A stretch of 64,000 nucleotides of DNA, taken from the NCBI GenBank assembly GCA_041941305.1, contig JBGTQJ010000001.1, positions 124,001 to 188,000 of the forward strand, written 5' to 3'. This document shows positions 44,814 to 52,992 of the stretch, in pieces. A model generated the notes under the pieces. The model saw only the letters and a program-made list of their open reading frames with translations. It searched no databases and was not told where the DNA came from. The position numbers were made by a program, and so were the translations under genes. Position 1 is the stretch's first letter. Every line of letters begins with the position of its first letter. This DNA is from JANSWP01 sp041941305. Lineage in GTDB: Bacteria; Bacteroidota; Bacteroidia; Chitinophagales; Saprospiraceae.

Positions 44814-46166
44814 ATGGAATCAAACGAATTGAATGACCTCCGAGCTGCCATAAAAGCCTCTCCTGAAAATGTGCCTTTACGGAAATTATATGCAAATGCG
44901 CTCTTAAAAAACAGCCGGTTTGTTGAGGCCGAAATTGAATACAAAGAAGCATTGCGCCTTGCTCCGAATGATCTTTCCTTAAAAATTGGCTTGTCAGAAT
45001 CATTCTATGAGCAGGAAAAAACTTCTCTTGGATTGGTCATAATGGAGGAAATTACTGAAGCTGCAACCCCACCTGCAAGGGCGTGGTTGGTTTATGCAAA
45101 ATTATTATTGCAAAGTGGCAATGCATTGGATGCAAAAGATGCTTATGAAAAAGCCATATTGTTGAATCAAAACCTAAAAGATAACTTTCTGGAATCAGAA
45201 ATCAATCTGGAAGCACAAAAAGAAGACCCCCAGGAACCTGAAAAAATAAAACTGACTGCAGGAGGGTTTGAAGATTTTGAAGATGATGACAAATCTGTAG
45301 AAATTGAAAGACCTAAAATATCTTTTGAAGAGGTGGGCGGAATGGAAAAGGTAAAAGAAGAAATTCGTTTAAAAATCATTGCCCCACTTGAACACCCTGA
45401 ATTGTACAAAGCTTATGGGAAAAAAATAGGAGGGGGTATTTTGCTATATGGACCACCCGGCTGTGGTAAAACACATCTCGCCAGAGCCACAGCAGGAGAA
45501 GTAAATGCAAATTTCATCCCCGTCGGCATTAGCGACATTCTGGATATGTACATTGGTCAAAGCGAACGCAACCTGCATTCGATATTCCAAAAAGCGCGTC
45601 AACTAAAACCTTGTGTCCTGTTTTTTGATGAGGTAGATGCTCTGGGTGCCAATCGTACAGATATGCGCAACTCCGCTGGAAGACACGTCATCAACCAATT
45701 TCTCTCTGAAATGGATGGAGTTGAATATGACAATGAGGGGGTGCTCATACTTGCTGCAACCAATGCTCCCTGGCACCTCGATCCAGCTTTTCGACGACCT
45801 GGTCGTTTTGACAGAATCGTTTTTGTTCCACCTCCAGATGATACTGCCAGAGAAGCTATTTTAAAGATTAAATTGAAAGAAAAGCCCATTGGCACTTTAA
45901 ATTTCTCCAAAATCGTGGGACGGTCAAAGGAATTTTCCGGAGCAGACTTAGAAGCAGTTATAGACATGGCCATCGAGTCAAAGTTGGAGGAATCCATGCG
46001 AAAGGGTCGTCCTCTACCACTTGAAACCAACGATTTCCTAGTAGCAGTCAAAAAACACCGACCAACAACAAAGGAATGGTTTCAAACGGCAAAAAATTAT
46101 GCTTTGTTTGCCAATGAGGCTGGCTTGTACGATGATATTCTCGATTACCTCAATTTAAAAAAGTAA
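44814..46166 (+). CDS. TPR-containing AAA+ ATPase (CDC48/FtsH-like AAA module)
   Basis: Cytoplasmic ATPase of 450 residues. Residues about 1-130 are TPR-like helices (LRKLYANALLKNSRFVEAE, WLVYAKLLLQSGNALDAKDAYEKA). After an acidic linker (about 135-168) comes a single classic AAA domain: Walker A GPPGCGKT at 213-220, Walker B LFFDEVDA at about 269-276, sensor 1 AATNAPW near 317, and the arginine-finger region FRRPGRFDR near 326-334, with the second region of homology intact. There is no protease domain or membrane helix, so it is not FtsH. The next gene, 23 bp on, is a TPR membrane protein; together they look like a two-gene remodelling module whose target is unknown. Confidence 0.9.
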   Translation: MESNELNDLRAAIKASPENVPLRKLYANALLKNSRFVEAEIEYKEALRLAPNDLSLKIGLSESFYEQEKTSLGLVIMEEITEAATPPARAWLVYAKLLLQSGNALDAKDAYEKAILLNQNLKDNFLESEINLEAQKEDPQEPEKIKLTAGGFEDFEDDDKSVEIERPKISFEEVGGMEKVKEEIRLKIIAPLEHPELYKAYGKKIGGGILLYGPPGCGKTHLARATAGEVNANFIPVGISDILDMYIGQSERNLHSIFQKARQLKPCVLFFDEVDALGANRTDMRNSAGRHVINQFLSEMDGVEYDNEGVLILAATNAPWHLDPAFRRPGRFDRIVFVPPPDDTAREAILKIKLKEKPIGTLNFSKIVGRSKEFSGADLEAVIDMAIESKLEESMRKGRPLPLETNDFLVAVKKHRPTTKEWFQTAKNYALFANEAGLYDDILDYLNLKK

Positions 46167-46189
46167 GTATTTGAATTGGAAAAAATAAC

Positions 46190-47440
46190 ATGACCAGACA
46201 CTTTCAAAACGCACAATTTTTGTATCAACAAAATAGGGTACCGGAAGCGGAAGCCGAGCTAAAGAAATCGCTGTCTCAAAACCCCAACGATCCTTTTGCA
46301 TTGGGGCTTTATGCAGCTTGTCGAATCAACCAGAAAGATTTTCCCAAAGCCATCGAGTTGGCGGAAAAAGCGGTAGGCATACAGCCATCTAATCCAAATT
46401 TGTTTTACATATTGAGCCGCTCCTATTTCTACAATCAAAAAATAGGAAAAGCAAAAGAAGCTATTGAAGAAGGTCAACGTTTGGCACCTAATGACCCAAG
46501 TTTTTTCATTATCAAATCTGAGATTGAATTTTATCAGGAGCATTGGAAAAAAGCCTTGGAAGAAGCCAATCGTGGTCTGGAAATAGATGCTGAAAATGTA
46601 GACTTGATTAATCTCCGCGCCCAGGCATTGGTGAAGTTAAACAGACAGGATGAAGCTGCTGCGACTTTAGACTATGCATTGAATAAGGCGCCCGAAAACA
46701 CCTATTCTCATTCCAATAAGGGATGGGTTGCGATTGAAAAGGATGAATATGATAAGGCTATTGAGCATTTCAAAGAAGCGCTTCGTTTTGACCCAACCAA
46801 CAGGTATGCAAAAAGTGGATTAAAAGAGGCCATTAAGGGAAAAAACATCTTTTACCGCATGGTTTTGAAATACTTTTTGTGGATGGACAAGATGCAGGAA
46901 AAGGGGCGCTGGTTTTTTATTATTGGCATTTATTTGCTCTATTTACTGCTGCTGGAAGTGTATGAAAAGTACCCGGAGTTTGGTCCTATACTTCTGCCTT
47001 TTATTGTTTTCTACGTCATTTTCGCTTTTTCGACCTGGATTGCCAAACCAATTTCCAATCTGTTTTTGCGCCTGCACCCTCTGGGCAAGAATGCCTTGAG
47101 TGAAGATGAAATTATGGGCTCAAACATTACTGGTCTCCTAGCTGCCGGTTCACTTTTGATGTTCATTTCCTTTTTTGCATCGGACAATTTGCTTTTCGCT
47201 TTTCTTGGTGGCTTTCTTGGATTCATGATGATTCCTGCAGGTGGTACTTTTGGGGTTCCTCCAGAAACAAAAGCCAGAAAATACATGGCCTTGTATTCTT
47301 TTATTCTTGGAGGCATCGGTGCTTTGTGGTTTTTAATGCCCCAATTTTCAGGTTTGGTATGGGCTTTTGGATTGGGCATTTTCTTTTACAGTTGGGTAGC
47401 TAATTACCTGATAAGTCTGGAAGCAAAGCGCTTCGGATAG
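46190..47440 (+). CDS. TPR protein with C-terminal multi-pass membrane domain
   Basis: Protein of 416 residues. Residues about 1-215 hold at least five TPR units (FLYQQNRVPEAEAELKKSLSQNPNDP, CRINQKDFPKAIELAEKAVGIQPSNP, KKALEEANRGLEIDAENVD, EYDKAIEHFKEALRFDPTN). Residues about 235-405 contain about six membrane helices in pairs (WFFIIGIYLLYLLLLEV; LLPFIVFYVIFAFST; ITGLLAAGSLLMFISFFA; LFAFLGGFLGFMMIPA). The TPR part should be cytoplasmic. It follows the TPR-AAA+ gene by 23 bp and is probably cotranscribed, so the membrane protein may recruit or receive the ATPase. No known family name can be given. Confidence 0.85.
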   Translation: MTRHFQNAQFLYQQNRVPEAEAELKKSLSQNPNDPFALGLYAACRINQKDFPKAIELAEKAVGIQPSNPNLFYILSRSYFYNQKIGKAKEAIEEGQRLAPNDPSFFIIKSEIEFYQEHWKKALEEANRGLEIDAENVDLINLRAQALVKLNRQDEAAATLDYALNKAPENTYSHSNKGWVAIEKDEYDKAIEHFKEALRFDPTNRYAKSGLKEAIKGKNIFYRMVLKYFLWMDKMQEKGRWFFIIGIYLLYLLLLEVYEKYPEFGPILLPFIVFYVIFAFSTWIAKPISNLFLRLHPLGKNALSEDEIMGSNITGLLAAGSLLMFISFFASDNLLFAFLGGFLGFMMIPAGGTFGVPPETKARKYMALYSFILGGIGALWFLMPQFSGLVWAFGLGIFFYSWVANYLISLEAKRFG

Positions 47441-47501
47441 TTCATAAAAAGAGAAATTGAGATGTTGAGAATTTGAGAGATGGCTGGATTTTAAAAGCCT
47501 T

Positions 47502-47535
47502 TTGGACTCATTTATTCAAAAACGGCTTAAATTTG
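47502..47535 (+). promoter_or_regulatory. Candidate promoter before the TPR/secG genes
   Basis: TTG at 47502-47504 is followed after 23 bp by TAAATTTG (47528-47535), within the consensus range. A second TATTTTTG box lies at 47539-47546. The region is rich in repeated TTTGAGA words, so chance matches are possible. Confidence 0.4.
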
Positions 47536-47598
47536 AGATATTTTTGAATTCATTTTTCTCTCAAAAATTCAGTTTCCTACGCGCTCAAAACCACAATT

Positions 47599-48786
47599 AT
47601 GAACGCTAACAACTTTTCAGAATACATCAAAAACCCATCTCAGCTTTATCAAATTTCCTATCAGGAATTGAAAAGTTTGACTTTACAGTACCCCTATTGT
47701 CAAAACCTAAGGTACCTCCTCCTACAAAAAAGCAAACTTGAAAATCACAAAGATTTTGACAGGAATTTGGAAATGGCTGCCACTTACAGCACCGATCGCC
47801 CATTTTTGTACAAACTGCTGAAGGAGATCGCCACAGAAATTGAACAAGAGGAAAGTTATTTGATGTCAGATGAGATTTTGGAATTGAAAGACTTACATAG
47901 CCTTGAAGAAATTGTAGTTGAAAATACAGGTCAACTAGAGGGCGTAAAAATTGAGGAGTTGTTGTTCAGTCCTGATGAGTTTGAAGAGGAAATCATTCCA
48001 ATACCAGATATTCCAACCACTGAAGAAGAAGAGGAAGATTACCTGGAAAATCTTTTGCATGAAGAAACCGAAACCAGTGCCTCAGTGGAACATATGGTAG
48101 CCGAAGAAATAGATTTTACAAAAACAGTTGATGAATTGATTGAGACTACCTTAGCTGATGAGGATGAAGTAAGTCCTGAACATACTGATATTCAAATTGA
48201 AGAATCGATCGAAGATGTAATTGAACACATACAAGAGGAACCTTCCATTATTGAAGACAGTTTGGTGGCTGATATGGTGGGACATTCGTTGATAATCGAA
48301 AACCTTTTAGATGATTTTGACCAGGAAGAAACGCCTACCTTTTCATCTTTAAATATCCCACTTGAGATTACAAATATGGAAGCCCAGGAAGAAGAAGATT
48401 TCTCAATTCCTGAACCAAAAACTTCCTTCAATAGCTGGCTTAAACAATTTGAATCGCCTGTCATTGAGCAACGATTTGAAGAATTGTTAGAAATTTCAAA
48501 AAAAGCAAAAGAAAAGCGAAAGGATAAGATTAAGGCAATCAATGAGTTGGAGGCTAAAGTTGACAATCAATCAAATGAGGTTGAACCTGCAAAGAAACCA
48601 AAAGAGTTAGCTAAAGATAGCATACAAGAGGATAATGAAATCATTTCAGAAACTTTAGCACAACTTTTGGAAAGACAAGGTCATGTACAAAGAGCGATTG
48701 ATATGTATGAGCGGCTTGGTTTGCAAAATCCCGAAAAAAGCAGTTCCTTTGCGGCCAAAATAGAAGAGCTTAAAAAATCTTTATAG
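47599..48786 (+). CDS. Acidic hypothetical protein with C-terminal TPR, next to secG
   Basis: Cytoplasmic protein of 395 residues. The N-terminal part (about 1-85) is a conserved helical segment (FSEYIKNPSQLYQISYQELKSL, LQYPYCQNLRYLLLQKS). Residues about 88-290 are very acidic and low-complexity, with runs of Glu. A positively charged coiled segment follows, and the end (about 350-395) is a single TPR-like hairpin (ETLAQLLERQGHVQRAIDMYERLGLQNPEKSSSFAAKI). Proteins of this plan are common directly upstream of secG in Bacteroidota. A role in the secretion pathway is possible from the neighbourhood only. Confidence 0.82.
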   Translation: MNANNFSEYIKNPSQLYQISYQELKSLTLQYPYCQNLRYLLLQKSKLENHKDFDRNLEMAATYSTDRPFLYKLLKEIATEIEQEESYLMSDEILELKDLHSLEEIVVENTGQLEGVKIEELLFSPDEFEEEIIPIPDIPTTEEEEEDYLENLLHEETETSASVEHMVAEEIDFTKTVDELIETTLADEDEVSPEHTDIQIEESIEDVIEHIQEEPSIIEDSLVADMVGHSLIIENLLDDFDQEETPTFSSLNIPLEITNMEAQEEEDFSIPEPKTSFNSWLKQFESPVIEQRFEELLEISKKAKEKRKDKIKAINELEAKVDNQSNEVEPAKKPKELAKDSIQEDNEIISETLAQLLERQGHVQRAIDMYERLGLQNPEKSSSFAAKIEELKKSL

Positions 48787-48860
48787 TGCCCGGTTCTGAG
48801 TTCCCTGGTCTTGACGTGTAAAAAAGAGCAGAGAACTGATAACTGAGCATCTAAAACAAT
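48787..48860. repeat. Degenerate heptamer-word spacer before secG
   Basis: GCCCGGTTCTGAGTTCCCTGG on the left and CAGAGAACTGATAACTGAGC on the right are partly complementary and built from the same words as the spacers at 10725 and 63727. The pairing is weaker here. Confidence 0.5.
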
Positions 48861-48866
48861 AAACTG

Positions 48867-49124
48867 ATGGTACTGATAACTATTTTAATTGCGCTGGTAG
48901 CGATCTTGTTGATGGGCGCAGTATTAATCCAAAATCCCAAAGGTGGTGGAGTGGATTCAACGTTCGGTGGTTCTTCCGCTAATCAAATGTTTGGAGCAGC
49001 CAAATCCACAGACTTCATTGAAAAAATTACCTGGTATTTGGCAATTCTTCTTTTTGCACTTTGCATCGTTGCTACATTTATGGTAGGAAGTGAAGGTGGT
49101 GCTGGCATTCCTGATTTGGGATAG
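48867..49124 (+). CDS. secG: SecG, protein translocase subunit
   Basis: Inner-membrane subunit of the Sec translocon, 85 residues. Two membrane helices (about 2-22, LITILIALVAILLMGAVLIQ, and about 53-73, TWYLAILLFALCIVATFMV) flank the conserved cytoplasmic loop NPKGGGVDSTFGGSSANQMFGA, the family signature. Length is normal. A strong terminator follows at 49150-49183, so secG ends the unit begun by the acidic TPR gene. Confidence 0.95.
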   Translation: MVLITILIALVAILLMGAVLIQNPKGGGVDSTFGGSSANQMFGAAKSTDFIEKITWYLAILLFALCIVATFMVGSEGGAGIPDLG

Positions 49125-49149
49125 AAACGACAACTTTACCATAAAAAAG

Positions 49150-49183
49150 AGACCTGATGAGGAACCCTTGTCAGGTCTTTTTT
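49150..49183 (+). terminator. Terminator after secG
   Basis: AGACCTGA (49150-49157) and TCAGGTCT (49171-49178) form an 8-bp stem followed by a run of T on the plus strand. An A-run precedes it. Confidence 0.88.
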
Positions 49184-49232
49184 ATTGGTATAAACTATGA
49201 GTAAGTCCTAAATTCAGAATTAATTTTTCAAT

Positions 49233-49778
49233 ATGCTCAATCAATCTCTCCTAACTAAACATGGCAAACCCATAATCATTCGGGAGGCAATTCCTCAGGA
49301 TGCTGAAGCCGTTATTCAATTTGTTAAAGAAGTACTCCCCACCACAGAATTTGTACTCACTCAGGCACACGAATTCAATTATACAGTTGAAGAGGAAGCA
49401 CTGATTTTTGAAAAAACACTTCAAAACCCAAATGCTATTTACCTATTGGCAATTATGGATGGTGAGATTGTTGGCAATTTGGGTTTCCTGCCCAACAGGC
49501 AAAAACGCATTCAGCATTGGGCAGAATTGGGTATGACCATTTTGAAAGATTACCGAAATATGGGAATTGGGGCAGCATTATTAAAAGTTTTGATCAAATG
49601 GGCTATAGAGAGTCCAGGAATCGAAAAAGTTTGTCTGTCGGTAAGAGCAGATAATAACCGTGCCATACACCTGTACACCAAATTGGGCTTTGAACAAGAA
49701 GGAACCAGGAAGAAAGCCATCAAAATGAAAAATGGCGATTATTTTGATTTAATTGAAATGGCTTTGTTTGTGAAATAG
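49233..49778 (+). CDS. GNAT family N-acetyltransferase
   Basis: Cytoplasmic acetyltransferase of 181 residues. The GNAT fold is complete from about 15 to 178: IIREAIPQDAEAVIQF at the start, the central strand pair (YLLAIMDGEIVGNLGFLPNR), the acetyl-CoA-binding motif A (ELGMTILKDYRNMGIGAALLKVL, with the R/Q-x-x-G-x-G/A pattern RNMGIG), and motif B (VCLSVRADNNRAIHLYTKLGFEQEG). It resembles RimI/RimL-like or spermidine/aminoglycoside-type GNAT enzymes; the substrate cannot be assigned. Single gene followed by a heptamer repeat array. Confidence 0.9.
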   Translation: MLNQSLLTKHGKPIIIREAIPQDAEAVIQFVKEVLPTTEFVLTQAHEFNYTVEEEALIFEKTLQNPNAIYLLAIMDGEIVGNLGFLPNRQKRIQHWAELGMTILKDYRNMGIGAALLKVLIKWAIESPGIEKVCLSVRADNNRAIHLYTKLGFEQEGTRKKAIKMKNGDYFDLIEMALFVK

Positions 49779-49790
49779 AATAGCTTTATT

Positions 49791-49906
49791 CGGTTGGCGG
49801 TGGACGGTGGACGGTGGACGGTTGACGGTTGGCGGTGGACGGTTGACGGTTGACGGTGGACGGTTGGCGGTTGACGGTTGACGGTTGACGGTTGACGGTT
49901 GACGGT
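49791..49906. repeat. Tandem heptamer array, 16 units of CGGTxGx
   Basis: Exactly 116 bp, that is 16 seven-base units plus CGGT. Three variants of the unit occur: CGGTTGA, CGGTGGA and CGGTTGG, in mixed order with five CGGTTGA at the end. The array starts 12 bp after the stop codon of the acetyltransferase gene. Unlike other spacers here it is not self-complementary. Copy-number polymorphism is likely. Confidence 0.9.
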
Positions 49907-49982
49907 AATAAAATCTGGATCTTTTGAATTCGTTCATTTGGTTCATCATTTTTTATACTTTAAACGGGGTGAAAGTCTTTAT

Positions 49983-50053
49983 AGAGGTTAGACCGCTATG
50001 CTGTCAGCCGTCAGAAATTTTGTGGCGTCTGACAGCATCGCGGTCTGACCTCT
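49983..50053. repeat. 25-bp imperfect inverted repeat
   Basis: Positions 49983-50007 and 50029-50053 are inverted repeats matching at 23 of 25 places (core AGACCGC..ATGCTGTCAG). It lies between the convergent acetyltransferase gene and the flavoprotein gene and could serve as a bidirectional terminator-like hairpin, although T-runs are weak. The core recurs near 102-166. Confidence 0.75.
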
Positions 50054-50102
50054 GAAAAATTTAATAATCACTTTTCTATCCCATTAGATCTATATTTTTG
50101 GA

Positions 50103-51290
50103 CTACCCCGTATTCCTCGCTTCCTCCTTGGCACGGGTATCTTCGGGAAGCATGCGCCATTTAAAGCGACTTAGCCAGGGATTTTCCTCATCCAAGGCTG
50201 CAGCTGCAATTACATCTCCAAGAATTGGGGCAAATTTGAAACCATGACCACTCCCTCCTGTAGCAATAGTCAATCCTTGCAACTCCGGATGCTTGTCTAT
50301 CCAAAAATCCCCATCGAGTGTATCTGCATATACACACTTCCGAGTGAATACAATTGGGTCTTCTGCAATGGAAGGGATCGTCTCCTTTAAAAAGGTTCTA
50401 AACTCAAAAATTTCCTGTTTTGTCACAATTCGCTGATCCTTTTCAGGATGTACGTTCAAGCCCACACCGTGATTGGCAATTTTCAATACTTTTTCTTTTG
50501 GATGAAGCGGAAAACCATACCAACCTGTATTGGAGGTGTCAGCAGAAAAAACAGGAAGGTTTGGAGTAGAAAACAATGCTGGTTTGCTCGGTTTAATATG
50601 AAAAACAGGGTGACCAGTTGCCCTTGTAAATGGCATTAATTCACGAATCAGATATGGTGTATAAGGGCCAGCACAAACAACGATATGTCCTGCAAAAAAT
50701 GAGGTCCCCTTCTGAGTTTTCACCCCTTTAAGCATATTTCCTTCCACAATCAACTCTATGGCGCTATGTCCTTCAAATACCTCCACCTTCAATTCCCGGG
50801 CATATGAAGCAAGGGTCCTGACCGTCTCAGAAGCTTCTGCAAATCCAGCCTTTTGATGAAAAATGGCTTCTTCATAATTGGCATGTTGAAAAACGGGAAA
50901 CCGTTTCCGAACTTCCTCTGACTTCAATCGCTCTGGTTTTTGCCCCAATCTTATCAAGTTTTCATAACTATGCCTTTCAAATGCCTGTGCGGCTGATTCC
51001 AAAGGCTTTTTGCAAGCTAGTAACCAACCAACCTCGTGATAAAGGTTTTTTTGAAAAAAGTCATTCCATTCATACCATTTATCGATTGCGGCATTCCCCA
51101 TTTGCATATAAAAGAAATCGGAACCATATTCCATCCTTACTATTTTGCTAATATCTGTAGAAGCTGCCAGTGGATGTGGGATTGAATCTGGGTTCAAAAC
51201 AGCAACGGAATATTGCTTTTTTTTTAATGAAATGGCAGCTGTTAATCCAAAAATACCTGCACCAATAATCAAAAAATCGTGGTTCTTCAT
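50103..51290 (-). CDS. FAD-dependent oxidoreductase of the sarcosine oxidase/SolA family
   Basis: Flavoenzyme of 395 residues, DAO superfamily. The N-terminal dinucleotide-binding motif is IIGAGIFGLTAAISL (glycines 10, 12, 15). IVRMEYG near 50 matches the conserved arginine segment of monomeric sarcosine oxidases. The C-terminal part has RKCVYADTLDGDFWID, with the cysteine at the place that binds FAD covalently in monomeric sarcosine oxidase, and TGGSGHGFKFAPILG, the second flavin-contact segment. Likely oxidises an N-methyl or secondary amino acid with H2O2 production, at family level only. No one-carbon or amine-catabolism genes are adjacent. Single gene. Confidence 0.9.
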   Translation of the reverse strand: MKNHDFLIIGAGIFGLTAAISLKKKQYSVAVLNPDSIPHPLAASTDISKIVRMEYGSDFFYMQMGNAAIDKWYEWNDFFQKNLYHEVGWLLACKKPLESAAQAFERHSYENLIRLGQKPERLKSEEVRKRFPVFQHANYEEAIFHQKAGFAEASETVRTLASYARELKVEVFEGHSAIELIVEGNMLKGVKTQKGTSFFAGHIVVCAGPYTPYLIRELMPFTRATGHPVFHIKPSKPALFSTPNLPVFSADTSNTGWYGFPLHPKEKVLKIANHGVGLNVHPEKDQRIVTKQEIFEFRTFLKETIPSIAEDPIVFTRKCVYADTLDGDFWIDKHPELQGLTIATGGSGHGFKFAPILGDVIAAAALDEENPWLSRFKWRMLPEDTRAKEEARNTG

Positions 51291-51990
51291 TTTGTCACTT
51301 AAATGTTTTCAAAGTTCACTATACAATATGCCCAATTCACTTAAAATGGATTTCCCTTTGTTTCAATTGCCCCTACATTTGTATTCGAAAACAAGAAAGG
51401 AATAAATTTAGAAATCCCCAATCTAAAAATCATTTGAAAACATTATTTAAAAACCCCAAAACTCCAAACCCCAAAAACCTCAACTTTAACCCTTAAACAA
51501 TACCTAACCAAAAACCTTCAAAAACCAATTTAACCTCAGAAACTGAAACCCTAAAAACCAAAATTATATCCAATAAACCATTTGAAAAGGGATCTCAAAA
51601 ACCAATTTTTATCTAAATTTCTCTTTCCGGTACGAATCTTGTATTAGCCTAACTATCCCCTGGCGTTGCTCGCCTAACTTTTCTCAAAACAAAGCAAACC
51701 AGCACTCCAACGGAATTAATTTCCATTCTTTTACAAAACGATAGCCTTCGAGTAAACTAAATACGGAAATCTACGTATTGACAATTAACAAAATAATAAC
51801 CGAAATTAGAGCTATTATTTTCAAACATTTAGTCTTTATTTCCGTTTAAAATTTTGTGGAAATCATTTTTTTTCAATCTCTATACAACGAATTCAGTTAT
51901 TATTGAATCTTTCTTTAAACCTCAACCTCAAAAACTAAAGATATTAATAGTCGGTTTCAAGTTTCATACAATTAGTGAGAGTAAATTTTT
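51291..51990. other. Long gap with G-poor, AC-rich block; no gene supported
   Basis: No credible protein gene is seen. Positions about 51411-51560 are almost free of G on the plus strand (about three in 140 bases) and are made of A-rich and C-tract words such as AAACCCCAAAACTCC. The complementary strand is therefore rich in GG and GGGG tracts, upstream of the flavoprotein gene. From about 51600 onward composition returns to normal and the region leads to a strong terminator at 51992, so a short non-coding transcript is possible. Confidence 0.4.
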
Positions 51991-51991
51991 T

Positions 51992-52024
51992 GCGGCTCAA
52001 TTTCTTATTGAGCCGCTTTTTTTT
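51992..52024 (+). terminator. Strong free-standing terminator
   Basis: GCGGCTCAAT (51992-52001) and ATTGAGCCGC (52007-52016) form a perfect 10-bp stem with a five-base loop and a following run of eight T. No protein gene ends upstream on this strand within 2 kb, since the flavoprotein gene is on the other strand. It therefore ends an unannotated transcript or acts in a leader. Confidence 0.88.
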
Positions 52025-52127
52025 GTCTTTTTCAAAAAACCAGTAAGGATTTTAACGTATGTTCCTAAAATAAAACCGCCAGCCATTATCCAAGCCCCTT
52101 GATTTTCATAACTTTACCCATTAGCCA

Positions 52128-52135
52128 TATATTTG
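52128..52135 (+). promoter_or_regulatory. Candidate -7 box of the envelope operon
   Basis: TATATTTG fits TAnnTTTG exactly and lies 20 bp before the start codon at 52156. The nearest TTG upstream (52099-52101) is 26 bp away, outside the usual spacing. Confidence 0.4.
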
Positions 52136-52155
52136 GCTTTCCCAATTTATAGAAA

Positions 52156-52932
52156 ATGAGGCACTTGTATCCAATCTTGGTGGGATTCCTATTATTTGGA
52201 ATTTTAACAACAACATTAGCTCAAGGGGCTTTGTATGAAAATATCGAACGATTTGGTCTTTCCTCTGGAGCTACCATTTATTTTATTAAGGATGAATTGA
52301 TTTCCCCAGTCATTTATGATGGTACGACCGTCCCTATTGGGATGCACTATGAAAAGACCAGTGGAATCAATAGTTTTTATGTAGCCTTGTTTTTTGACAA
52401 AAGCACCTTGAGATCTTCTGTGACTGAAATCAATGAATTCACAGAATCCTTACAAGGGCATTATTCTGAATACTGGGCTGCTAATTTTTATGGTCATTTT
52501 TTGAGCAAAATTTTTGGCAAAGAGAATTTTAGGGTAATGTTAGGAGGTAGACTACATGGGTTAGGCGTGTACCGCCTGCATACAGTTGTGCCTCAATTGC
52601 CCTGGGACATAGGTTATGGGTTCTTGAATTTACAAGCAGCACTCCAGTTCCAGCAAACCCTTTTCAAACTACATTGGATAGATGTCAATTTTGCATATGG
52701 GATAGGAGCGATAGCAATGGGAAACCAATATGGTCGCGTTTTTACCGGAAGTGAATGGCAGTGGGCAAATGAGTTTAAAAACGTAAATAGCAAAATAAGT
52801 TACCACCTTCCCTGGACAGAAAAACTGGATGGTGGATTGGAATATCGTTTTAATTTCCATGAATATAATAAAGACCTGCCCTACCAACTAGCAAGCCACC
52901 AGATTTTATTTTTATTAAACTATCGGTTCTGA
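52156..52932 (+). CDS. Predicted outer-membrane beta-barrel protein, unknown
   Basis: Exported protein of 258 residues with a signal peptide (about 1-22, ending TLAQ). The mature part has alternating amphipathic segments such as SGATIYFIKDELISPVIYDG, INSFYVALFFDK, RVMLGGRLHGLGVYRLH, LDGGLEYRFNFHEYN and ends HQILFLLNYRF, with the terminal Phe typical of outer-membrane barrels. No named family is recognised. It leads a three-gene plus-strand group (gaps of 60 and 18 bp) with an S41 peptidase and a T9SS hydrolase, all cell-envelope proteins. Confidence 0.72.
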   Translation: MRHLYPILVGFLLFGILTTTLAQGALYENIERFGLSSGATIYFIKDELISPVIYDGTTVPIGMHYEKTSGINSFYVALFFDKSTLRSSVTEINEFTESLQGHYSEYWAANFYGHFLSKIFGKENFRVMLGGRLHGLGVYRLHTVVPQLPWDIGYGFLNLQAALQFQQTLFKLHWIDVNFAYGIGAIAMGNQYGRVFTGSEWQWANEFKNVNSKISYHLPWTEKLDGGLEYRFNFHEYNKDLPYQLASHQILFLLNYRF

Positions 52933-52992
52933 GCCTTCGGTTTTTTTAAACTGAATCCTCTGAACAGTGAATCACGATCTATGGAGGCGACT

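Noticed and set aside
49791..49906. CRISPR array
   Set aside because: Units are seven bases with no spacers; no cas genes in the window.
49749..49949. Minus-strand frame with RQPSTVN-like repeats
   Set aside because: It is only the translation of the seven-base array, since three heptamers make seven codons.
51854..52102. Plus-strand 82-codon frame
   Set aside because: It runs through a perfect terminator stem and has an unlikely composition for a protein.
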